From positions 1 to 6,693 of the forward strand of contig JAUPKM010000087.1 in assembly GCA_030837445.1 (NCBI GenBank): a DNA stretch of 6,693 bases, given 5' to 3'. How positions within the stretch are numbered: the stretch's first letter is position 1; every line of letters starts with the position of its first letter. The DNA comes from Actinomycetota bacterium (GTDB taxonomy: Bacteria > Actinomycetota > Actinomycetes > S36-B12 > UBA10799). A program made the translations under genes and the position numbers. Below are positions 1 to 5,379 of the stretch, in pieces. The notes under the pieces were generated by a model that had not been told where the DNA came from, ran no database searches, and was given only the letters and a program-made list of their open reading frames with translations.

Positions 1-458
1 ACCCCGGCCCAGACACCCTTGGAACGCCCGGTTGTGCCGGAGGTGAAGTGCATCGGTCGGCCCAGCGGCACGTCGCTGATCTCGCTGCCGAGGCCGCCCG
101 ACCCGACCGCCAGCGCCGGATCGCCGCCCGACCCTGCCTCGCGGTCGGTCAGCGCCACGATGTCCGCATCGGCGAGCACCAGTGCGACCCGGGAATCGGC
201 CACGAAGTCGGCGCGTTCGCGATCCTGCAGCACCGGGTTCACCATCACCGGCACGATGCCGACCCGCAGTGCCCCCCACGCAAGCGCCGCGACCGCCGCC
301 TGCGTGCGAGCGGCCGAGGCGGCATTCGAGCGAGAATCCGGGGCGATCAGCGCGATCCGGTCACCCGGGTTCAACCTCGCGCGGACCAGTCGGGCGGCCG
401 CCGCAAGTGCCCGTGGTTCAGCCTCCGCCGCAGTCAGAACGTAGGCGTCATCGCCCAT
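1..458 (-). CDS. AMP-forming acyl-CoA synthetase, N-terminal part (runs off the left edge)
   Basis: This is the first 152 residues of an adenylate-forming enzyme (ANL / AMP-binding superfamily). Family members activate a carboxylic acid with ATP to an acyl-adenylate and then transfer it to CoA. The frame is open from the ATG at 458 to the window edge. It ends in the phosphate-binding A3 motif TSGTTGRSKG at residues 139-148, about where the family usually has it. Upstream segments also fit the N-terminal subdomain: NPGDRIALIAPDS near residues 30-42, and the hydrophobic strand GIVPVMVNP near 80-88. The A5, A8 and A10 motifs and the substrate pocket lie outside the window, so the substrate cannot be judged. 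The gene follows the permease with only 8 nt between TGA and ATG and has no Shine-Dalgarno, so translation probably depends on coupling. An in-frame TAG sits directly before the ATG. The family is secure; a fatty or aromatic acid ligase is inferred. Confidence 0.9.
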   Translation of the reverse strand, partial: MGDDAYVLTAAEAEPRALAAAARLVRARLNPGDRIALIAPDSRSNAASAARTQAAVAALAWGALRVGIVPVMVNPVLQDRERADFVADSRVALVLADADIVALTDREAGSGGDPALAVGSGGLGSEISDVPLGRPMHFTSGTTGRSKGVWAG

Positions 459-466
459 CTAGGAGG

Positions 467-1990
467 TCATCCGGTGGTGGTGGTGAGGGCCTCTGGGTCG
501 CCCTCGGTGCTGGCTGGATCGCCCTCGTCCTCGGTCTTCCACGAGGGCTTCTTGAAGATCCAGAAGACGAAGGGCATGGCCAGGAATACCAACGTGCCGA
601 GAACCACGACGGACACGTAGACGGTTGTCGACATACTCCCCGCCTCCTCCGTCGGGAACAGTGACACCGCGATGCCGGCGAGGCACACCAGCAGACCGAC
701 GCTCGCCACGACCCAGACGCCGAAGAGCTTCCCCGGGATTCGATATGGACGAACCGTGGCAGATTTCGAGTAGCGCAGTTTCACCACCGAGACGAACATG
801 ATTCCGTACAGCACCAGCGTCATATTCGTCTGGATGATGGCGAAGATGAACCAAGCATTCTGGACCGATCCCAGCACCCCGTAACCCAGCGCCAGCACCG
901 ATGATGCGGCCGCCTGGCAAATGATAATGGTGACCGGCATCTTCTGGGCATTTTCCTTCTGCAGGAACCTGGGCAGGTTGCCGCCGACCCGGCCCGCCAC
1001 CAGCAGACCGCGGGAAGGGCCGCCGATAATCTGGATGAGCGAGGCAATAAGTCCCGTCACCAGCAAGACGGTCAGGATCGCGGTCATCCAGCCGACATCG
1101 AACTTGTCGAACACTTTCTCGCCAGCCTCCACCAGACCCGCGACGATGTTCATATCGCTCGCCGGGATCATGATCGCCAGCGCGATGGTGAGGGGTGCGA
1201 AGAAGAGGAAGCACATCACCACCGCGATGAGATTCGACCGGGGGATCGTGCGTCCGGGGTTCTCGACGTCGCCGGCATGGATGGCGGAGATCTCGATGCC
1301 GGAGAACATCAGCAGCGCGCCGGAGACGAACGCGATATTCGTCATGCTGATATCCGGGATGAGCGACGACGTCGAGATCTCCATCGCAGATGGATTGCCC
1401 TGCACGAGCCAGGCGATGGCGAAGCCGACCAGCACGATCGCCGGGATCACGGTGCCCGCGACCACCGAGTACCAGGCGAAGCCCTTGGCTACCTTCAGCC
1501 CCCGCAAGGCGATCCCGGCGGCCGCCCAGGTGACCAGGACGACCACCGAGATGACGAACAGCGGGTTGTTGTTGAGGCTCGGATCGACGGGATAGGAGGC
1601 CTGCAGGGTGAGGGTTCCCATGATCCCCGGCCAGGCGACCACGAAGTTGGCGAACTCCAACCAGATGATCATGAAGGCGACGCCCTCGCCGAAGGCCAGC
1701 CTGGTCCACACATAGATGCCACCGGTGCGGGGCCAGGTGGAACCCATCTCGGCAGAGGCCAGGGCTGTCGGACCCAGGAACAGCACGATCGCGAGCACGA
1801 ACAGGAAGAGCGCGCCCAGTCCGAACGTGGCCAGCTGCGGGGTGGTGTTGACATTGGCGAGGAAGGCGAAGGTGAAGATCGCCAGACCCACCACCCCGAA
1901 TACCTTCTTCTTGGGCTTGCCAACAGCGGTAGAACCCTTTGACTGGGGGGCACCACCGTCGGCATTGTCAGTGGTCTTCTCGACGTCCAT
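467..1990 (-). CDS. APC-superfamily amino acid permease, GadC-like (glutamate:GABA antiporter type)
   Basis: A 507-residue integral membrane transporter with a basic, Ser/Thr-rich cytoplasmic N-terminus (about residues 1-30), roughly 12 hydrophobic segments between 31 and 480, and a short acidic tail. From memory, its landmarks match Escherichia coli GadC closely: EMGSTWPRTGGIYVW at 81-95, SAIHAGDVENPGRTIP at 235-250 (GadC SATHVNEMSNPGRDYP), GGPSRGLLVAGR at 323-334 (GadC VGPSRGMYVTAQ), MPVTIIICQ at 351-359, and a YVSVVVLGTLVFLAMPF stretch near 458-474. GadC exchanges glutamate for GABA in acid resistance, and other members of the group move different amino acids, so the substrate here is unknown. 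The tail after the last membrane segment is only about 27 residues, so the long C-terminal plug of GadC appears absent. The ATG at 1990 is supported by TAGACT lying 6 nt upstream, fitting a leaderless mRNA. The synthetase follows in the same transcript. Confidence 0.9.
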   Translation of the reverse strand: MDVEKTTDNADGGAPQSKGSTAVGKPKKKVFGVVGLAIFTFAFLANVNTTPQLATFGLGALFLFVLAIVLFLGPTALASAEMGSTWPRTGGIYVWTRLAFGEGVAFMIIWLEFANFVVAWPGIMGTLTLQASYPVDPSLNNNPLFVISVVVLVTWAAAGIALRGLKVAKGFAWYSVVAGTVIPAIVLVGFAIAWLVQGNPSAMEISTSSLIPDISMTNIAFVSGALLMFSGIEISAIHAGDVENPGRTIPRSNLIAVVMCFLFFAPLTIALAIMIPASDMNIVAGLVEAGEKVFDKFDVGWMTAILTVLLVTGLIASLIQIIGGPSRGLLVAGRVGGNLPRFLQKENAQKMPVTIIICQAAASSVLALGYGVLGSVQNAWFIFAIIQTNMTLVLYGIMFVSVVKLRYSKSATVRPYRIPGKLFGVWVVASVGLLVCLAGIAVSLFPTEEAGSMSTTVYVSVVVLGTLVFLAMPFVFWIFKKPSWKTEDEGDPASTEGDPEALTTTTG

Positions 1991-2002
1991 CGCCGGAGTC
2001 TA
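1991..2002 (-). promoter_or_regulatory. Candidate leaderless promoter of the permease-synthetase unit
   Basis: On the minus strand, TAGACT (2002-1997) is followed by CCGGCG and then the ATG at 1990. This puts +1 on the A of the start codon. No good -35 hexamer is visible 16-18 bp upstream and no Shine-Dalgarno precedes the ATG. The box lies in the 39-bp gap after DUF3097, so the permease can be transcribed independently of it. This is a motif match only. Confidence 0.6.
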
Positions 2003-2029
2003 GCCCGTTCCGAGGGCACGATGGCGAAG

Positions 2030-2887
2030 TCAGCCAGAGGCGGTCACGAAGTCGATCAGGTACTCGACTCGGCTGAGGATGTCAGGTTCGAGGTCGGAGT
2101 AGTCCGTCACGCGCGACAGGATCCGCGACCACGCCTGTTGTTCGGAGACCCTCCAGCCGAGCCCGTCGATCACGCCGGACTTCCACGGCTGGCCGCGGGG
2201 CACCGTCGGCCAACGCTCGATTCCGAGCGCCTGCGGCTTGATCGCCTGCCAGATGTCCACGTAGGGATGCCCGACCACTTCAACGTCCGGGGCGAACGCC
2301 GCGCGCGCTTCAGTCGCCAGTCGGGTCTCCTTGCTACCGGGCACCAAGTGGTCCAGCAGGACGCCTACCCGTCGGTCTCGTCGGGGACCGAACTCCCGCA
2401 GGGCGGCAACGAGATGGTCGGCACCGTGCAGCGGCTCCACCACGATGGCGGCGACTCGCAGATCGTGACCCCAGACCTTCTCGATCAGTTCGGCATCATG
2501 GCTGCCTTCCACCCAGATCCGGCTGGCTCTAGCGACCTGAGCGCGGGCGTCTGCGACGAACCGTGATCCGGAGGCAGACCTGCGCGCCGGTGCGGATCGG
2601 CCAGCGCCCGCGGCGCCGGTGACCTGCGTGCGGATGAGGGTCACCGGTTCGCCGTCGAGCAGGAAAGCACCCGTCACCATCGGGAAAAGTCGCCGCGATC
2701 CCGAGCTGTCCTCGAGTTCCGCGGCCAGGCCCGATGTGGTCTTCTCGACCCGAATGACAGCGCCGCAGAAGCCGGAGGAGGCGCACTCGACCACCAGCCC
2801 GACGTCCGCCGGAATGCTGCGAGGTTCGACCACTCGACGTCTGTGAGGATCATTGCTGAGAACGTCGCGGCCGTATCGGTCAGACAT
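2030..2887 (-). CDS. DUF3097 family protein
   Basis: A 285-residue soluble protein that I recognise as DUF3097, a conserved actinobacterial family without an established function. Characteristic blocks are RLFPMVTGAFLLDGEPVTLIR (about 66-86), ASRIWVEGSHDAELIEKVWG (121-140), GVLLDHLVPGSKETRLATEA (175-194), VGHPYVDIWQAIKP (205-218), a Trp/Pro-rich stretch around 226-235, and the C-terminal LIDFVTA. The length suits the family, so the gene looks intact. No signal peptide or membrane segment is seen. The VEGxxD block followed by a LLDxxxPGSK block resembles the layout of TOPRIM nuclease/primase folds; this is inference. The gene is divergent from the NTF2-like gene across 51 bp. The ATG at 2887 is preceded by weak promoter elements and no clear ribosome binding site. 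Confidence 0.9.
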   Translation of the reverse strand: MSDRYGRDVLSNDPHRRRVVEPRSIPADVGLVVECASSGFCGAVIRVEKTTSGLAAELEDSSGSRRLFPMVTGAFLLDGEPVTLIRTQVTGAAGAGRSAPARRSASGSRFVADARAQVARASRIWVEGSHDAELIEKVWGHDLRVAAIVVEPLHGADHLVAALREFGPRRDRRVGVLLDHLVPGSKETRLATEARAAFAPDVEVVGHPYVDIWQAIKPQALGIERWPTVPRGQPWKSGVIDGLGWRVSEQQAWSRILSRVTDYSDLEPDILSRVEYLIDFVTASG

Positions 2888-2921
2888 CCGGTCAGCCTGG
2901 CATATGGCGGACCGCTGCCAA
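2888..2921 (-). promoter_or_regulatory. Candidate promoter of the DUF3097 gene
   Basis: On the minus strand, TTGGCA (2921-2916; five of six matches to TTGACA) is followed by a 16-bp spacer and CAGGCT (2899-2894), then six bases and the ATG at 2887. The -10 keeps only the A at position 2 and the T at position 6 of TAnnnT. The geometry again predicts an mRNA starting at the start codon. It overlaps the divergent promoter of the NTF2-like gene. Confidence 0.4.
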
Positions 2922-2926
2922 CGGGC

Positions 2927-2938
2927 TACGCTCCTCGG
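2927..2938 (+). promoter_or_regulatory. Candidate leaderless promoter of the NTF2-like gene
   Basis: TACGCT (2927-2932) matches TAnnnT and is followed by CCTCGG, then GTG at 2939. It supports the GTG as a leaderless start. There is no recognisable -35 hexamer and no Shine-Dalgarno. It lies in the 51-bp divergent gap shared with DUF3097. Confidence 0.55.
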
Positions 2939-3391
2939 GTGTCAGATAACCCTGTATCCACCGATGGTCCCGCAGCAGCTGCGGTGTCCGGGCTGGCTGC
3001 CTGGCATCGGCTGATCAGTAACCGGGACCCGTCGATGTTGGCCGACCTGCTTGCCGACGACGTCGTGTTCCACTCGCCGGTCGTGCACAGTCCGCAGGTG
3101 GGACGGGCCCGCACCACCATGTACCTGGCCGGGGCGATTCACGTGCTCGGGAATTCGTCATTCAGATATGTCCGGCAGGTGTGTCAAGGCCACAACGCTG
3201 TACTGGAGTTCCGCGCCGATATCGATGGGGTCGAAGTGAACGGCGTGGACATGATCAGCTTCGATGCCGACGGTCGGATCTGCGACTTCACAGTGATGCT
3301 GCGTCCGCTGAAGGGGATACAGATCGTCCGCGAACGGATGGCCGAACTGTTGGCCGCCATGGCCGGCGGCGGCCAGACCAGCGGCGGTTAG
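2939..3391 (+). CDS. SnoaL-like / NTF2-superfamily protein
   Basis: A 150-residue protein starting at GTG. It has the pattern of small SnoaL-like alpha+beta-barrel proteins: an opening helix AWHRLISNRDPSMLADLLADDVVF (about 21-44), the strand HSPVVHSPQVGR (45-56), a central helix, then strands around AVLEFRADIDG (87-97), NGVDMISFDADGRICDFTVMLRP (101-123) and a C-terminal helix. The family includes cyclases, isomerases and many ligand-binding proteins, and nothing in the sequence fixes the activity or ligand here. No signal peptide or membrane segment is present. An in-frame ATG at 2843 would add 32 residues but would overlap the DUF3097 coding region and skip the well-placed TACGCT box, so GTG at 2939 is preferred. 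The gene converges with the hydrolase across 33 bp. Confidence 0.85.
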   Translation: MSDNPVSTDGPAAAAVSGLAAWHRLISNRDPSMLADLLADDVVFHSPVVHSPQVGRARTTMYLAGAIHVLGNSSFRYVRQVCQGHNAVLEFRADIDGVEVNGVDMISFDADGRICDFTVMLRPLKGIQIVRERMAELLAAMAGGGQTSGG

Positions 3392-3395
3392 GTAG

Positions 3396-3412
3396 GCGGC
3401 CAGAACGGTCGC
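3396..3412. terminator. Weak hairpin between convergent genes, possible bidirectional terminator
   Basis: GCGGCC (3396-3401), loop AGAAC, and GGTCGC (3407-3412) can pair over 6 bp, including one G-U wobble. It lies in the 33-bp gap between the convergent stops at 3391 and 3425. There is no T-tract on either side, so an intrinsic terminator is only a possibility. Confidence 0.22.
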
Positions 3413-3424
3413 GTCTTCGAGCTG

Positions 3425-4495
3425 CTAGACGGCAGTCGCCGTGATCGCGCCGAAGGACGCGGCGATCGCGATGACCTCCGCACGGATGTTCCGGTGCACC
3501 CCGGTCATATTCAGGAAACCGTGAACCAGCCCGGGACTGCGCCGGAGTTGTACAGGCACTCCTGCCTGCTGCAACTGCCGGGCATAGAGCTCGCCTTCGT
3601 CTCGCAGCGGGTCGAAGTCGGCGGTGACCACAAGCGCCGGTGGCAGCCCGGAGAGATCCGGCTGCAGCAGGGGTGACATCCGCGGATCGGATCTCGATGA
3701 TTCGGCCGAGTAGGTGGCCTCGAACCAGTCCATGTTCGCTTTGGTGAGGAAGAACCCCTCGCCGAAGAGCCGCTCCGAAGGGTAGGTGACCGTCATGTCG
3801 GTGGCCGGGTAGACGAGAAGCTGGGTCACCGGGGTGGGGCCGCCTCGGTCACGTGTCAGTTGTGAGACGACGGCCGCCAGGTTTCCGCCGGCGCTGTCGC
3901 CGCCGATCGCCACCCTGGTGGGGTCGCAGCCCAGCTCGGCAGCGTGTTCCGCGGCCCACTCGAACGCGGCCACAGCGTCTTCGACAGCAGCGGGAAAGGG
4001 AGCTTCCGGTGCCAGGCGGTAGGCCACCGACAGCACTGCTTGCCGGCCATACCGGGCAAGGTAGCGGCAGGGCTGGTCGTGGGTGTCCAAGTCTCCGAGG
4101 GCCCAACCGCCGCCGTGCAGCCAGACGACCAGCGGTGGTCGACCGAGTCCGGAGGCGCCCGGCCAGTACAGGCGTGCGGCCAATGTGCCCTCGCCGCCAG
4201 CAACGGACAATTCTCGGACGTCGACCCCGGAGAGCGGGCGACCGGCGATGATGGCGCTGTTGACGCGTAGCATTTCCCGCTGCTCGGCCGCGGCCGCTCC
4301 GGCCTCCGGTGGACTGATGCGATCGGCCAGGGATGACAGCAGCGCGAGATGCGGGTCCAGCCGTTGACCGTCCAGCTGCAGTCCGCGGCGGCTCAGCCGG
4401 CCCGCCACCGACGGTGGGAGGACCCCGAGCCCGCGAATGAACGTTCCCGCCAGGGCCTCGGTGACTGCCTGGCTCGGGGTGCGTTCAGCGACCAT
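3425..4495 (-). CDS. Alpha/beta hydrolase, hormone-sensitive lipase (HSL) type esterase
   Basis: A 356-residue carboxylesterase/lipase of the Abhydrolase_3 (HSL, family IV) group, which hydrolyses short- to medium-chain esters. The oxyanion-hole motif HGGGW is at 127-131, the nucleophile elbow GDSAG at 199-203 with Ser201, the catalytic acid in DFDPLRDEGE with Asp295, and the catalytic His325 in VHGFLNM. SVAYRLAPEAPFPAAVEDA (156-174) is also typical. About 100 N-terminal residues form the cap region; no signal peptide is evident, so a cytoplasmic enzyme is likely. The ATG at 4495 gives a normal length. A longer in-frame opening from 4720 would run into the divergent aquaporin gene and encode low-complexity sequence. 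A perfect 10-bp tandem duplication spans the start and adds a second, out-of-frame ATG at 4505. The native substrate is unknown. Confidence 0.92.
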   Translation of the reverse strand: MVAERTPSQAVTEALAGTFIRGLGVLPPSVAGRLSRRGLQLDGQRLDPHLALLSSLADRISPPEAGAAAAEQREMLRVNSAIIAGRPLSGVDVRELSVAGGEGTLAARLYWPGASGLGRPPLVVWLHGGGWALGDLDTHDQPCRYLARYGRQAVLSVAYRLAPEAPFPAAVEDAVAAFEWAAEHAAELGCDPTRVAIGGDSAGGNLAAVVSQLTRDRGGPTPVTQLLVYPATDMTVTYPSERLFGEGFFLTKANMDWFEATYSAESSRSDPRMSPLLQPDLSGLPPALVVTADFDPLRDEGELYARQLQQAGVPVQLRRSPGLVHGFLNMTGVHRNIRAEVIAIAASFGAITATAV

Positions 4496-4508
4496 GTCCG
4501 ACCATGTC
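4489..4508. repeat. Perfect 10-bp tandem duplication across the hydrolase start codon
   Basis: The plus-strand unit CGACCATGTC occurs at 4489-4498 and again at 4499-4508 without mismatch. Read on the minus strand it is GACATGGTCG twice, so each copy carries an ATG (4505 and 4495) offset by 10 nt and therefore in different frames. Only the ATG at 4495 opens the hydrolase frame. Confidence 0.95.
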
Positions 4509-4517
4509 GGGAGCCTA
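4506..4517 (-). promoter_or_regulatory. Candidate promoter of the hydrolase gene
   Basis: On the minus strand, TAGGCT (4517-4512) is followed by CCCGAC and the upstream ATG at 4505. Transcription is thus predicted to begin at that ATG, 10 nt before the real start. A second TAGGCT lies at 4544-4539 and could serve as an additional, more distal -10. No strong -35 hexamer or Shine-Dalgarno is seen. Confidence 0.45.
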
Positions 4518-4545
4518 CCGGGCGCCCATACGGGGCGTAGCCTAC

Positions 4546-4586
4546 AACCGAACGAACCCGGGGGCTGAGGGCCCGGGTGTTCGGTT
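4546..4586. repeat. Large imperfect inverted repeat in the divergent hydrolase/aquaporin promoter region
   Basis: AACCGAAC (4546-4553), two unpaired bases GA, and ACCCGGG (4556-4562) pair perfectly with CCCGGGT (4572-4578) and GTTCGGTT (4579-4586) around a 9-nt loop, giving 15 base pairs with one 2-nt bulge. The repeat is roughly midway between the predicted starts of transcription of the two divergent genes (4505 and 4620). It may be a shared operator, or a structured element if transcription crosses it. No T-tract follows, so it is a poor intrinsic terminator. Confidence 0.75.
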
Positions 4587-4606
4587 AGCGGCGAAGTCGG
4601 CAATGG

Positions 4607-4619
4607 CAAACTTGCGGCC
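4607..4619 (+). promoter_or_regulatory. Candidate leaderless promoter of the aquaporin gene
   Basis: CAAACT (4607-4612) lies 7 nt before the ATG at 4620; reading one base later, AAACTT gives a 6-nt spacing. Only the A2 and T6 positions of TAnnnT are kept. There is no Shine-Dalgarno in front of the ATG. The right arm of the inverted repeat ends about 20 bp upstream. The match is weak. Confidence 0.35.
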
Positions 4620-5351
4620 ATGGCGCGCAAACTGACAGCGGAATTCATCGGTACGTTCATCCTCGTCTTCGTCGCAGTCGGCACGGCGGTGGCCGGAATC
4701 GGGGCGGCGCGAGACGACACCTCACAGTTCCCGATCCCGGCGAGCGGCGTGGTGGGTGTCGCCCTCGCCTTCGGGTTCGTGCTCGTGTTCGCCGTCTACG
4801 CGATCGGTCACATCTCCGGCTGCCACATCAATCCGGCGGTCACGATCGCGATGATGGTCGGTCGCAAGATGCCCACGAGTGAGGGGCTGGCCTACATGGG
4901 CGTGCAGGTGCTGGGCGCGATCCTCGGCGCCGCGGCCCTGAAGTTCATGACCACGGCTGGCGGCATCAAGGACAAGACCGGCGGCCTGGGATCGAACGCC
5001 TACGACAACGGGGCCATCAACCTGGTGGGGGCACTGGTCCTGGAGATCATTCTGACCTTCATCTTCGTGCTCGTGATCCTGCTTGTGACTGACAAGGTTG
5101 CCACCCCCGGCCTGGCAGGTGTCGCCATCGGCCTTGCACTGGTCACCGTTCACCTGGTCGGTATCCCGCTGGACGGCACCTCGGTCAACCCGGCTCGTTC
5201 GATCGGCCCAGCACTGTTCGCGGGCGGCACAGCCATCGGCCAGTTGTGGTTGTTCATCGTGGCTCCGCTGATCGGCGGGGTGCTGGCCGCCTTCGTCTGG
5301 AAGGCTGTCACGCCAGAGAACCTCGAGACCGCCGACGTGGCGATCGACTGA
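4620..5351 (+). CDS. Aquaporin, MIP family (AqpZ-like water channel)
   Basis: A 243-residue six-helix channel of the major intrinsic protein family. Both half-helix motifs are intact: GHISGCHINPAV with NPA at 71-73, and GTSVNPARS with NPA at 190-192. Aligned by eye with Escherichia coli AqpZ, the aromatic/arginine selectivity filter reads Phe51, His178, Thr187 and Arg193. This is the water-selective set, unlike glycerol facilitators, which have a small residue in place of the His and Asp at the second-motif region. The N-terminus MARKLTAEFIGTF begins as the family normally does, supporting the ATG at 4620. A longer loop around residues 111-130 (GGIKDKTGGLGSNAYDNG) replaces the shorter outer loop of some members. 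Only 28 bp separate it from the next gene, so cotranscription is possible. The role is presumably osmotic water movement. Confidence 0.95.
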   Translation: MARKLTAEFIGTFILVFVAVGTAVAGIGAARDDTSQFPIPASGVVGVALAFGFVLVFAVYAIGHISGCHINPAVTIAMMVGRKMPTSEGLAYMGVQVLGAILGAAALKFMTTAGGIKDKTGGLGSNAYDNGAINLVGALVLEIILTFIFVLVILLVTDKVATPGLAGVAIGLALVTVHLVGIPLDGTSVNPARSIGPALFAGGTAIGQLWLFIVAPLIGGVLAAFVWKAVTPENLETADVAID

Positions 5352-5362
5352 ACCCCGGGGTT
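5351..5362. repeat. Perfect 12-bp palindrome next to the aquaporin stop codon
   Basis: AACCCCGGGGTT begins on the last base of the aquaporin TGA and is fully symmetric. It sits 17 to 28 bp upstream of the next gene's ATG, between a poor -35 candidate TCGACT (5344-5349) and the -10 candidate CATGCT. It could be an operator half-covering that promoter, or simply a short GC palindrome. Confidence 0.45.
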
Positions 5363-5367
5363 GGCCG

Positions 5368-5379
5368 CATGCTTATCCC
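5368..5379 (+). promoter_or_regulatory. Candidate leaderless promoter of the single-pass membrane protein gene
   Basis: CATGCT (5368-5373) is followed by TATCCC and the ATG at 5380. An upstream TCGACT (5344-5349, four of six matches to TTGACA) lies 18 bp away. No Shine-Dalgarno is present. The gene may have its own promoter as well as read-through from the aquaporin. Confidence 0.35.

Noticed and set aside
19..664. Overlapping plus-strand open frames at the left end
   Set aside because: They are Arg/Ala/Ser/Pro-rich antisense translations of the acyl-CoA synthetase and the end of the permease.
921..1595. Long plus-strand open frame opposite the permease (224 codons)
   Set aside because: It is a high-GC antisense shadow. 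Its translation has no recognisable domain, while the minus-strand permease matches a known family throughout.
459..1709. Minus-strand open frame of 416 codons overlapping the permease in another frame
   Set aside because: It is an Arg/Gly/His-rich out-of-frame shadow of the permease. It ends at the TAG that precedes the synthetase ATG.
2843..2938. Upstream ATG at 2843 for the NTF2-like gene
   Set aside because: It lies inside the DUF3097 coding region and adds 32 residues without family similarity. The GTG at 2939 has a well-placed -10 box.
4546..4586. Reading the large inverted repeat as an intrinsic terminator
   Set aside because: It lies between divergent promoters rather than after a stop codon, and neither side has a T-tract.
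4496..4720. Extension of the hydrolase frame to an ATG at 4720 (431 residues)
   Set aside because: It would overlap the first 100 bp of the divergent aquaporin and both promoters. The added residues are low-complexity and unlike the family's N-terminus.
4722..5153. Minus-strand open frame opposite the aquaporin
   Set aside because: It is a His/Asp/Gln-rich antisense translation without domain similarity. The aquaporin has both NPA motifs on the other strand.
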